Source: Bactrocera neohumeralis
Lineage: Eukaryota; Arthropoda; Insecta; Diptera; Tephritidae
Length of the DNA stretch: 64,000 nt
NCBI RefSeq assembly: GCF_024586455.1
Contig: NW_026089623.1
Coordinates: 124,001 to 188,000 of the forward strand
Direction of reading: 5' to 3'
Position 1 is the stretch's first letter, and each line of letters starts with the position of its first letter. This document shows, in pieces, positions 12,165 to 21,420 of this stretch. The notes beneath the pieces were generated by a model. The model had not been told where the DNA came from, did no database searches, and saw only the letters and a program-made list of their open reading frames with translations. The translations under genes were made by a program, and so were the position numbers.

Positions 12165-12923
12165 TCAGCTTTCCAGTGGACGACGATTTACCTTTGTGTG
12201 TCGCTCCTTTTTTTGTACCTTGGTATTCTCCTCTTCACTGCATTTCTCTTTCGGTAATTGTTCTATGTGTTTGATTGGTAAACATGCCATCGGTTTCTTC
12301 TTCTTGGCCTTTGGATTTAGTACTGCATCTTCCACTGTCATACTTCTATCGTCAGCGTCTTTAATTGCCATTTCTACATTTTGCCTTTCATCAGGCGGTT
12401 CCAGATCCATTTTTTTTAAGTTGATTTCCAAGTTCATTTCCTTTTGTTTTTTTAATACCCGCAAAGTATCGGTGACTTCAAAGGAAAGATCTTCTAATTC
12501 TAAAATATTACATGGCTTGTTGCACTTCATCGTCAATTCGTCGATATTTTTCTCCATGTAGCTCCATAAATTCTTGAGACGGTCTTCGTAAAATTCGATT
12601 TCAGTTTCGTCTCCAGCATTTATATTTATTTTTGCCTCTGCAATTGTAGATCGAATTCTTTCCGATCTTTTTTCAATTGCCTGCTCTATGAGGTCTATCA
12701 TTTTATCAGTTGGGCTATTTCTTCCAGCCTTTATGGCCATCTCTTTGGAAATTATTTCCTTTTCGAGCTCCTGGATTTGCTTCCTATTATCTTCAGCTCT
12801 CCTCCATATATAATCTAGATTTATTTTCTCAAATCTAATATCTTCTACGCGCAGCTTCTCAAAAGTGATACCTTCTACGCGTAGAACGCCTTTCCTTTGT
12901 AACATGTCCGCAGTGTTCGACAT
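12165..12923 (-). CDS. Coiled-coil gag-like protein fused to SAFB-like acidic region
   Basis: This is an open minus-strand frame of 252 residues starting MSNTADMLQRKGVL. The first half is predicted to be helical and charged (KQIQELEKEIISKEM). It has the look of the short N-terminal part of a BEL/Pao gag, though I cannot prove that by eye. The second half (EDLSFEVTDTLRVL to SEEENTKVQ) is acidic and Lys-rich, and it runs into the SAFB-like RRM through a one-base frame change at an A-run near 12225. If that base is a sequence error, gag, acidic region and RRM would be one protein. It lies directly after the leader of the LTR element and has no partner pol gene. Function unknown. Confidence 0.55.
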   Translation of the reverse strand: MSNTADMLQRKGVLRVEGITFEKLRVEDIRFEKINLDYIWRRAEDNRKQIQELEKEIISKEMAIKAGRNSPTDKMIDLIEQAIEKRSERIRSTIAEAKININAGDETEIEFYEDRLKNLWSYMEKNIDELTMKCNKPCNILELEDLSFEVTDTLRVLKKQKEMNLEINLKKMDLEPPDERQNVEMAIKDADDRSMTVEDAVLNPKAKKKKPMACLPIKHIEQLPKEKCSEEENTKVQKKERHTKVNRRPLES

Positions 12924-13364
12924 TTCAACTATTTTTTTAATGAACTGTTTTTATTCTTTAAAAAAATCGTTGGAGGTAATTGTTTTGGTCGCCTGGTTGA
13001 CCTTGCTGTGCCTCGATTCACAGCCGCAGAATATTATTTTAAATAACAGTTTATACACAGCGTTTAGTTTCGTACTAAAACGGCTTATGTGATTTTATAA
13101 ATACGCGGGAATATGGACCCGTCTTACAATTTCTTTATTTATTTGCCTGTGTAAATAACAGGGCTTTTATATTGCCTATACATACATATATAATAGGACT
13201 TTTACATATATTGCCTGTATTTTATTCATACAGGTCTTACAATTTTGGCTCGAGCTACTTATCCGGCTCGAAGGACCAAATGTTTGAATTATAAAATCAA
13301 ACTGTTTGATTTGTAAGATCAAACTTTAAAAACTCAATGAAGATTTTATCAAACCTTACCACTG

Positions 13365-13844
13365 GTGGGGGGAAATGAAAAGACCTTCACTGAGCTGAGA
13401 AATATTTCATTCTGATTTTATTTAGAATTTTCACTTATTTATATACAATTTTAAGAACTATCTTAATATATGTGTATATGTGTATGTTCATATCTACTAT
13501 ATGTAGCATATTGTTTATGCTACATGGTATGGTATTGTTTTCAAGTGCACATGTTGTGTGACCTTGGATTTGTTTTAATGTGAGTACATTTACAGACAGT
13601 TGCTACAATGTATTCTAAGAACCCATGGGTTATCATATGTAAACATCTTATCCTTTGTAATGTTTGTGTTATTGTCTGTTGAATGCTATTGTTTTGCATG
13701 ACAATGCATTTTTAGTATGTGTTTATGTTTATGTGCATGTATGTTCAATATATTTGAACATAGATATCTAATAATAGTGAACTGTATCAATAGTAAGATT
13801 TAATAATATATAAACGTTTTTAAATATAATGTTGTTGTCCGTCA
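13365..13844 (-). repeat. LTR (5' copy in transcription sense)
   Basis: Direct repeat of 11145-11636 with about three substitutions, e.g. TATCTACTATATG against TATGTACTATATG, and GCTACAATG against GCTAAAATG. Confidence 0.75.
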
Positions 13845-13850
13845 ATTTTA

Positions 13851-14089
13851 ACGGGGCTTCAGCAGTTTAACAGCGCAGTTTTCATTTATATGAAAATTTC
13901 GAAGAGGCAACATATTCCATTTCCACATATGCCGACGGCATTTTAATTTCGGTAATATGAAAATTAGAAGAGCGAGTTAAGACGGTTGTGTTATATTATA
14001 AAAATAAAGGACATTTTCAAAATAACATTTAATATTTAGTTTAAAATTGTTAATTTATAGAAATATTATGGAAATTGGGTTGTGAAGTC
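13851..14089. other. No gene seen
   Basis: AT-rich sequence between the LTR element and the I-clade LINE tail. No family recognised. Confidence 0.4.
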
Positions 14090-14365
14090 TTATTTTTTTT
14101 TTTTTTATTTTATTTTATTTTATAAAAGCTTACATAATAATACAATTATTATACAAACTTAAGAAAATACGCAGCACTAGCATCATGGGCTATCGGCCGA
14201 CTGGTTATGTTATATGCGTCGAAGATGGTCGCTGTCTTTCAAAAAGTTGTAGATTTTCGAAATGTTGTTGTTTGAGGGATCCATCAATAAAATTATTGGA
14301 TCAGTATTATTGAAGTTTGACAGTCTATGAGTTTGAAGTGCTGGACAATGTTGCAGAAGATGCAA
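14090..14365 (-). mobile_element. I-clade LINE 3' end, interrupted by the assembly gap
   Basis: A T-rich run (the poly-A or TAAA tail on the minus strand) is followed by about 260 bp nearly identical to 59105-59360, the 3' end of the I-clade LINE. The copy stops exactly at the run of N bases, so its true length is hidden by the gap. Differences from the other copy are few, suggesting recent movement. Confidence 0.85.
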
Positions 14366-14465
14366 NNNNNNNNNNNNNNNNNNNNNNNNNNNNNNNNNNN
14401 NNNNNNNNNNNNNNNNNNNNNNNNNNNNNNNNNNNNNNNNNNNNNNNNNNNNNNNNNNNNNNNNN
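14366..14465. other. Scaffold gap (100 N)
   Basis: A run of exactly 100 N bases, the conventional placeholder for a gap of unknown size. Order and distance across it are not certain. Confidence 0.98.
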
Positions 14466-15187
14466 ATCTAGTAAGCAATGAGCAATGTGGAGTGCGCAGG
14501 CAGGGAATACTTACGTTATTATAACAAAAGTATTTTTGAGAGTTGGTAACACCAAGGTTGGCACCATCAAACATGTCAAACACATTAATTATATTTATAT
14601 ATATTTTGAAATTGAAATTTAAATACACGATGTTATGAGCAAAGTTGATATTATGTTGTCGATTCAAAAGTCTTTGTTTTAATGCGTTCTTCAATTGAGT
14701 GGAACTGAGAGTACAAATACGATCAAATGTTTGACAGCAAGGCAAGGTCAACTTTACATGCGGAAATGGAATATTTGCGTTTTACGATATCTTACTGTAA
14801 TTTTTCCCTATTTGCTCACCGTTTAGACCTACCTGAACTACGACAAACATTTTAAAACAGTCAGCTCAATCGCCCCAGCCGTTTCTCGATGCTTGAATTG
14901 ACTAACGAACAACAAGGATGGATGATGAGTCATGTGTAGGAGGATGAAGTCATGTGTAGAGTTCACGCAAGTGAGGAAAGTTCTCTGATCGCCATTCACT
15001 TGGGACTGGCCAGAAACGATTCTTTTACACATGGCTCAAGCAGCTCACTACTTCCGGTCTTTGACCAAGTATCCTCTGGGTAGCCTAAGAACATCCGTTC
15101 GAAGGCGAGCTAAAGTGAGAAGGCGAAACATCTCCTACAGAGGGTTGTGCGCTGGGTTTGGGACCCGCCACGTAAAAAACACCCCCA

Positions 15188-17265
15188 GTGAAGAGCTACA
15201 ACCAGCCTCGGATGAGAGACCCCCCTTTTGATGACGACCATGGCAAACGAAATAAGGACTACGAATTGAGGGCATGCACCTGGAATGTCCGGTCCCTTAA
15301 TTGGGAAGGTGCCGCTGCCCAGTTGGTTGATGTCCTCGTAAAGACAAAGGCTGACATCACCGCCGTCCAAGAAATGCGATGGACGGGACAAGGACAGAGA
15401 CGAGTAGGTCCTTGTGACATTTACTACAGTGGCCATATAAAGGAGCGCAAGTTTGGTGTAGGATTCGTGGTGGGAGAGAGACTCCGTCGCCGAGTACTAT
15501 CATTCACTGCGGTGAATGAACGTCTAGCCACAATCCGCATCAAAGCGAGGTTCTTCAACATATCGCTGATTTGCGCCCACGCCCCGATGGAAGAGAAGGA
15601 CGATGTGACCAAAGATGCCTTCTATGAGCGCTTGAGCGCGCTTATGAGAGCTGCCCCCGCCACGATGTCAAAATCGTGCTCGGCGACTTTAACGCCAGGG
15701 TGGGCAAAGAAGGTATATTTGGCACTACGGTCGGTAAATTCAGCCTCCACGACGAAACATCCCCAAAGGGGTTGAGGCTGATTGACTTCGCCGGGGCCCG
15801 AAATATGGTTATCTGTAGTACTAGATTCCAGCACAAGAAGATTCATCAAGCTACCTGGCTGTCTCCGGATCGAAAAACTACCAACCAGATCGATCATGCT
15901 GGGTTTGGGACCCGCCACGTAAAAAGCCCACCCCAATGAAAAACCAACAGCAGCCTCGGATGAGAGACCCCCCTTTTGATGACGACCATGGCAAACGAAA
16001 TAAGGACTACGAATTAAGGGCATGCACCTGGAATGTCCGGTCCCTTAATTGGGAAGGTGCCGCTGCCCAGCTGGTTGATGTCCTCGTAAAAACAAAGGCT
16101 GACATCACTGCCGTCCAAGAAATGCGATGGACGGGACAAGGACAGAGACGAGTAGGTCCTTGTGACATTTACTACAATGGCCATATAAAGGAGCGCAAGT
16201 TTGGTGTAGGATTCGTGGTGGGAGAGAGACTCCGTCGCCGAGTACTATCATTCACTGCGGTGAATGAACGTCTAGCCACAATCCGCATCAAAGCGAGGTT
16301 CTTCAACATATCGCTGATCTGCGCCCACGCCCTGACGGAAGAGAAGGACGATGTGACCAAAGATGCCTTCTATGAGTGCTTGGAGCGCGCTTATGAAGGC
16401 TGGCCCCCGCCACGATGTCAAAATCGTGCTTGGCGACTTTAACGCCAGGGTGGGCAAAGAAGGTATCTTTGGCACTACGGTCGGTAAATTCAGCCTCCAC
16501 GACGAAACATCCCCAAATGGGTTGAGGCTGATTGACTTCGCCGGGGCCGAAATATGGTTATCTGTGGTACTAGATTCCAGCATAAGAAGATTCATCAAGC
16601 TACCCGGCTGTCTCCGGATCGAAAAACTACCAACCAGATCGATCATGTTGTGATAGACGGAAGACACGTCTCCAGTGTTTTAGATGTGCGCGCGCTCCGA
16701 GGTCCTAACATCGACTCGGACCACTATCTTGTTGCAGCTAAAATTCGCACCCGCCTCTGTGCAGCAAAAAACGCACGCCACCAAACACAAGGAAGGTTCG
16801 ACGTCGAAGCTGCAATCACAACAGACAGCCGAACGATTTTCTACTCGGCTTGCACTCCTGCTCTCTGAGAGCACTCGTCAACAACTCGGCATCAGGGAAC
16901 TGTGGGACGGCATTTCAAACTCCTTACGTACAGCTGCAACCGAAACCATTGGTTTTCGGAAAGTGCAAAAGAACAGCTGGTACGACGAGGAGTGCCGTGT
17001 CGCAGCGGAGAGAAAACAGGCTGCCTACCTCGCAACGTTACGATCGACCACTACACGTGCGGGATGGGATAAATACCGAGAGTTGAAGAGGGAAGCGAGA
17101 CGCATTTGTAGACAGAAGAAGAAAGAGGCCGGAATGCGTGAGTACGAAGAGCTTGATAAGCTGGCCGACAGGGGTAATGCTCGAAAATTCTACGAAAAAA
17201 TGCGGCGGCTTACAGAAGGTTTCAAGACCGGAGATACTCTTGTAGAACCCCCAAAGGTGATCTAG
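15188..17265 (+). pseudogene. RTE ORF, endonuclease part, with 747-bp duplication
   Basis: The apurinic-like endonuclease opens with ELRACTWNVRSLNWEG and VQEMRWTGQG, followed by ICAHAP, LGDFNARVGKEGIFG and PNIDSDHY (catalytic Asn, Glu, Asp and His motifs of the fold). The segment 15152-15898 is repeated head to tail at 15899-16647, so the first half of the domain occurs twice. Unit 2 has an extra C in a C-run near 16405 that shifts the frame. The linker to the reverse transcriptase (ESTRQQLGIRELWDG) follows in 16860-17260. Nicking of target DNA is its expected role, but this copy cannot encode a normal domain. Confidence 0.8.
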
Positions 17266-17409
17266 TCACCGATGCCCAGAGCATACTTAAATTATGGAGG
17301 GAACATTTCTTGAGCCTTCTGAATAGCAGTGAACATACAACGCCAAGAGAAGGCAAACCCGATTCCCAATCGATGACGATGGAGTAAATATACTCTACTA
17401 TGAAGAGAT

Positions 17410-18912
17410 TTGAAAAACAATTTCCCGTCTGAAGAACAACAAAGTGGCAGGGCCGATGGATTGCCGGCCGAGCTATTCAAACACGGCGGCGAAGAACTGA
17501 TAAGGAGCATGCATCAGCTTCTTTGTAAAATATGGTCGGACGAAAGCATGCCCAACGATTGGAATTTAAGTGTGCTATGCCCAATCCATAAAAAAGGAGA
17601 CCCCACAATCTGCGCCAACTACCGTGGGATTAGTCTCCTCAACATCGCATATAAGGTTCTATCGAGCGTATTGTGTGAAAGATTAAAGCCCACCGTCAAC
17701 AAACTGATTGGACCTCAGTGTGGCTTCAGACCTGGAAAATCAACAACCGACCAGATATTCACCATGCGCCAAATCTTGGAAAAGATCCGTGAAAGAAGAA
17801 TCGACACATTCCACCTCTTCGTCGATTTCAAAGCTGCTTTCGACAGCACGAAAAGGAGCTGCCTTTATGCCGCGATGTCTGAATTTGGTATCCCCGCAAA
17901 ACTGATACGGCTGTGTAAGCTGACGTTGAGCAACAACAAAAGCTCCGTCAGAATCGGGAAGGACCTCTCCGAGCCGTTCGATACCAAACGAGGTTTCAGA
18001 CAAGGCGATTCCCTATCGTGTGACTTTTTCAACCTGCTTCTGGAGAAAATAGTTCGAGCTGCAGAACTTAATAGAGAAGGTACCATCTTTTATAAGAGTG
18101 TACAGCTGCTGGCGTATGCCGATGATATTGATATCATCGGCCTTAATACCCGCGCCGTTAGTTCTGCCTTCTCCAGACTGGACAAGGAAGCAAAACAAAT
18201 GGGTCTGGCAGTGAACGAGGGCAAAACGAAATATCTCCTGTTATCAAACAAACAGTCGTCGCACTCGCGACTTGGAACTCACGTCACTGTTGACAGTCAT
18301 AACTTTGAAGTCGTAGATAATTTCGTCTATCTTGGAACCAGCGTAAACACCACCAACAACGTCAGCCTAGAAATCCAACGCAGGATAACTCTTGCCAACA
18401 GGTGCTACTTCGGACTGAGTAGGCAATTGAGAAGCAAAGTCCTCTCTCGACAAACAAAAACCAAACTCTATAAGTCACTCATAATTCCCGTCCTGCTATA
18501 TGGTGCAGAGGCTTGGACGATGTCAACAACTGATGAGTCGACGTTGCGAGTTTTCGAGAGAAAAGTTCTGCGAAAGATTTATGGTCCTTTGCGCGTCGGC
18601 CACGGCAAATATCGCATTCGATGGAACGATGAGCTGTACGAGATATATTACGACATTGACATAGTTCAGCGAATTAAAAGACAGCGGCTACGCTGGCTAG
18701 GTCATGTTGTCCGAATGGGCGGAAACACTCCAGCTCTGAAAGTATTCGACGCTGTACCCGCCGGGGGAAGCAGAGGAAGAGGAAGACCTCCACTCCGTTG
18801 GAAGGACCAGGTGGAGAAGGACCTGGCTACGCTTGGAATATCCAATTGGCGCCACGTAGCGAAAAGAGGAAACGACTGGCGCGCTGTTGTTAACTCGGCT
18901 ATAATCACGTAA
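17410..18912 (+). CDS. RTE reverse transcriptase and C-terminal region
   Basis: An open frame of 500 residues. RT motifs follow in order: NYRGISLLNIAYKVLSSVL, PQCGFRPGKSTTDQIFT, LFVDFKAAFDSTKR, KRGFRQGDSLSCDFFNLLLE, the catalytic box LLAYADDIDIIG, and the thumb LAVNEGKTKYLL. The C-terminal part carries VLLYGAEAWTMS and LRWLGHVVRMGGNTPALKVF, with GRPPLRWKDQVEKDL. All catalytic aspartates are present, so this half looks competent. The endonuclease half upstream is broken, so the whole element is probably not active. The true protein is a fusion with the upstream frame rather than starting here. Confidence 0.85.
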   Translation: MKNNFPSEEQQSGRADGLPAELFKHGGEELIRSMHQLLCKIWSDESMPNDWNLSVLCPIHKKGDPTICANYRGISLLNIAYKVLSSVLCERLKPTVNKLIGPQCGFRPGKSTTDQIFTMRQILEKIRERRIDTFHLFVDFKAAFDSTKRSCLYAAMSEFGIPAKLIRLCKLTLSNNKSSVRIGKDLSEPFDTKRGFRQGDSLSCDFFNLLLEKIVRAAELNREGTIFYKSVQLLAYADDIDIIGLNTRAVSSAFSRLDKEAKQMGLAVNEGKTKYLLLSNKQSSHSRLGTHVTVDSHNFEVVDNFVYLGTSVNTTNNVSLEIQRRITLANRCYFGLSRQLRSKVLSRQTKTKLYKSLIIPVLLYGAEAWTMSTTDESTLRVFERKVLRKIYGPLRVGHGKYRIRWNDELYEIYYDIDIVQRIKRQRLRWLGHVVRMGGNTPALKVFDAVPAGGSRGRGRPPLRWKDQVEKDLATLGISNWRHVAKRGNDWRAVVNSAIIT

Positions 18913-18971
18913 GCGGTGTCTACGCCAGTTAAGAAGAAGAACGAACAACAATTCATTTTTATTTATATAGA

Positions 18972-19107
18972 TAATCATATATTATATTAAATATTAAAAT
19001 AAAAAATTCAAAAGAAAAAGAAAAAATGTTAAAAAAACTATCGACACAATTTAATAACTTACAGAATTTATATTCGAAGACGGGACGCTTCGATTTAGAG
19101 GTGGGGA
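18972..19107 (+). pseudogene. Errantivirus env C-terminal tail
   Basis: A short frame with the pattern of an errantivirus envelope cytoplasmic tail runs into a purine-rich tract (AGAGGTGGGG) and an LTR start. The rest of the gene is missing: Helitron copy E begins immediately to the left. Confidence 0.45.
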
Positions 19108-19330
19108 GTTAACGGCACTTATGTCTATATGTTTTATATTTTAAATTATCAGATAATATTAATATTTCTTTCAGATATTATTATCGTTTTTATATAAAGA
19201 ATCTTTCTTTCAGTGTCAATTCAATTTGAATTTAATATATTTTGTTTTTTTTTCAGATAATATTAATTTTTTCTTTCAGATATTATTATCATTTTATATA
19301 ATTAATCTTTCATTTTGTTTTAGTTAGGTA
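19108..19330 (+). repeat. Errantivirus 3' LTR start, with internal tandem repeat
   Basis: After the polypurine tract GAGGTGGGG the sequence reads AGTTAACGGCACTTATGTC, an errantivirus-like LTR start. Inside it a segment 'CAGATAATATTAAT..TTTCAGATATTATTATC' occurs twice (about 19149 and 19255, period near 105 bp). The LTR end and a second LTR were not found. Confidence 0.45.
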
Positions 19331-19910
19331 TTACGAATTCTATTTAATTATACTTTATTTTCAGATATTGACAATTTTTTTATTGAATATGTTTGTAATT
19401 CTGTAAAAATTGTTTATTAATAACGAAAAATAAAAGAATTTAAATGTAAAATGTTTGTTTAGAGTTCTAAAAATATTTTAAATTATAAATCAGAAAAATC
19501 AGCTGTCGATTAAGGATATTAGAGCAGGTCAGATATACTTTTTATAATCTCACGTATACGTGCGTGTGAGCAGAAAAGTGGTTACAATCTGCACAGCGCC
19601 CATGGCGGGCTCTTTTATCACTAGTTTTGATGGTTTAAAAACCTAGTTTTTCACTAGTGTTTTCACCACTTTTTGCCGACAGGGTTGATATTTTCTTAAT
19701 CGATAGGAAATNCTTTCCCACACGTACTGANAAAANTTCCAAGTTTTCCGGCAGTGTAACCTATACCATCTCGAACAATCGTAGATGTCAAAGTGTCAAT
19801 AATACAGCTAATGAACATTTTCTCGAGCACAAGAACTGTTGCTATAGTGAGGCATCATTTTATTCCGAAACAGACTCATCGTTCGACGTCGATATGGTAC
19901 AAGCGCCGGC
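19331..19910. other. No gene recognised; contains three ambiguous bases
   Basis: N bases occur at 19712, 19731 and 19736. An open frame crosses 19657-19910 but matches nothing I recognise. Small palindromic runs (AAAACCTAGTTTTTCACTAG) occur near 19640. Confidence 0.4.
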
Positions 19911-20507
19911 CAGGGATAAAGGGATGTTAAACTTATTCCAGTGTGAGAGCACTTCAAAATTAGCGTTTTTTATTACATTTTCCATTATGGCCAGATTGAA
20001 CAAAATAATAATTTTTGGGCGTTAAAATTAAAACACTCAACATTTAGTACGAATAAAAATTACTAAATAGTGGTTAATAATTATATGGAGAAACTATTTA
20101 AATCTTTTTAAAGAATATTAGAACAACTGACTTTTGTCCTTTCAATACCCAATAAAAGGATTTAAGCCTGTTAGCTCTCAATCATCAAATGTTTTTAATC
20201 ATTTTCCATTGAAAATAAAACTATGATGCTTCAAATTACAAAACGTTTCATCAAATACCTTTAAATTTCAAAAATTTATTTAATTTTCATTGTTTTATAT
20301 TTTTTATAAGTGGTCTTGAACGATGCAACAAATCCCTCTGTTTACATATTTTTTGGTAAGATTTCAACCTGGCCATCGCTCTTTTCCAATTGCTAAACGT
20401 CAAAACCTCCTGAACTCGATCAACTGTCAAAGTTCAGGAGGTTTTGACGTTTAGCAATTGTTCTCTCACTTCCAGTGAGAGAGGAGTTAAACATCTCTTT
20501 ATCTCTG
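19911..20507 (+). mobile_element. hAT-type MITE, copy 1
   Basis: The left end is CAGGGATAAAGGGATG and the right end is the reverse of CAGAGATAAAGAGATG, a diverged inverted repeat. GCGCCGGC occurs on both sides (19903-19910 and 20507-20514), an 8-bp target duplication typical of hAT elements, sharing one terminal G. The interior matches the MITEs at 40792-43361 and 43388-43827. It contains a strong hairpin (20387-20460). No transposase is encoded. Confidence 0.75.
20387..20460. repeat. Near-perfect hairpin inside the hAT MITE
   Basis: The arm CAATTGCTAAACGTCAAAAC (extending to CTCCTGAAC) at 20387-20415 is the exact reverse complement of 20432-20460, with a 16-base loop. The same hairpin is present in both other copies of the family. 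Confidence 0.85.
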
Positions 20508-20900
20508 CGCCGGCTCTCCATAGCACTTCGAAAGGACAGGTCGAACGCTTCCACAGCACTCTGTTAAAAACTTTCAGGTGCCTTAAGTCAGAAAAGAAAA
20601 TAGATGATACGACCGACCTCATATTAATAGCCACGGTGGAATGCAACGGACCGATTCACTCAATATTGAACAGGAAACCCGTAGACATAAGTAATGCATA
20701 CTGTACTACCCGAAATTAGGAATGAAATAAGGGAACGACTTGTCGAGTCTTTAAAGTAGACGAACGGAGTATTTGTAAAAACAAATAGATTAGAAAATAA
20801 GTTGAGCTCTTTATATGAGAAAGAAAAAGTAGAAGCAGATTTAGAAACCACGGTCCTTATAACAGGTAGAGTGGTCCAAAATGACAACTTACGATAACAA
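20508..20900 (+). pseudogene. Errantivirus/gypsy integrase C-terminal relic
   Basis: The frame begins at a SKGQVERFHSTL motif, which carries the catalytic Glu region of gypsy-group integrases, and continues with LILIATVECNGPIHS. After a stop near 20717 the C-terminal DNA-binding region continues in broken frames to about 20895 (VKVDERSICKNK-type and VVQNDNLR-like segments). The upstream part is separated by the hAT MITE and is not recognisable. Confidence 0.65.
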
Positions 20901-20979
20901 ATTAAGCCCAAATAATATTTAAGTTTTATATATTTTTTATTTTTAAACATAGATGTTTAAGTTTGGTATTTGGAAGTAT

Positions 20980-21345
20980 TTCCACTACCACTAATCGTTC
21001 GACGTACGTAGAAATAACCGAAGACAAGTATAATAAGTTTGGAAAAACTAGTATCAACCTATTGGGCACTGTTCTAAAGGTAATTGACGGAACGCCGTAT
21101 TTCGACGATTTCTAAAACTTTAAATTTAATCAACAGGAACTGATAGATTCTGAAAATAAATAAATAAATAAAGGCAGTAAACACACTCAGAGATAGTTCA
21201 AAATCAATCCATTCATACAAACAACGTATATGAAACACTACTAGCCAGAAATGGAATCATAATTTCCGAATTAAAAACACTGATATTGTCTATAACCCTT
21301 GCAAAGATACAAAAAGTTAAACCAGGAATACGAGACTCTAAGCAG
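20980..21345 (+). pseudogene. Errantivirus env fusion-subunit relic
   Basis: Broken frames after the integrase relic resemble the start of the errantivirus envelope fusion subunit and its downstream helical region. Most of the surface portion is deleted, since only about 100 bp separate it from the integrase. Stops and frameshifts make it non-functional. Confidence 0.45.
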
Positions 21346-21420
21346 TGGCGTAGCTACAACTTCGGGCGCCCGGGGCCAAGGATGTTCTGCCGTCCCCCTT
21401 TATCTACCTACCGACAAGTT
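21343..21420 (+). repeat. Orphan transposon end, CAGTGGCGTAGCTAC
   Basis: CAGTGGCGTAGCTACAAC followed by TTCGGGCGCCCGGGG is the end type shared with the 36-bp hAT-like remnant at 24484. No matching second end was found downstream, so only one terminus can be supported. Confidence 0.4.

Larger units (their letters stand above)
11140..13850 (-). mobile_element. Young LTR retrotransposon (BEL/Pao-like) with a host-derived internal region
   Basis: Two direct repeats of roughly 480 bp (about 11145-11636 and 13365-13844) bound a 1.7-kb internal region. Across some 457 clean aligned bases I count three or four substitutions, so the copy is young. The internal coding strand is minus. Reading that way, the 5' LTR (13844 down) is followed by a leader containing TTTGGTCCTTCGAGCCGGAT (about 13285). 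This resembles the leader or primer-binding region I associate with BEL/Pao elements. The leader is followed by an open frame at 12923-12165 and an RRM-like segment. No protease, reverse transcriptase or integrase is present. The exact LTR ends and any target duplication are not clear. Confidence 0.65.
14916..18940 (+). mobile_element. RTE-clade LINE, copy 2, with internal tandem duplication
   Basis: An 11-bp target duplication ACGAACAACAA flanks the element (14905-14915 and 18941-18951). The order is 5' UTR, endonuclease, linker, reverse transcriptase and C-terminal region, with a very short 3' UTR ending AAGAAGAAGA. The same family lies at 8139-10708, 33566-36535 and 1286-1793. It is assigned to the RTE clade from the single endonuclease-RT frame, the 'RWLGHVVRM' C-terminal signature and the short 3' end, which are also typical of genes mis-annotated as craniofacial development protein 2-like. 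Confidence 0.85.
14517..18971 (-). mobile_element. Helitron copy E carrying an RTE LINE
   Basis: On the minus strand the element starts at 18971 with TCTATATAAATAAAAATG, a Helitron-type 5' end. It is interrupted 20 bases later by the RTE LINE, then resumes at 14915 with GTTGTTCGTTAG and the 'ctcgag.acggctgg' block. It continues to about 14517, where homology with copy F (10709-11112) ends. The LINE is flanked by ACGAACAACAA on both sides, so it inserted into this Helitron. The 3' Helitron end is not seen and may lie in the gap. Confidence 0.65.

Noticed and set aside
19657..19910. Frame upstream of hAT MITE copy 1 as the N-terminal integrase
   Set aside because: Its sequence does not show the expected integrase blocks and it contains ambiguous bases.
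4646..21345. Treating the errantivirus env pieces as functional envelope genes
   Set aside because: All carry stops, frameshifts or large deletions.
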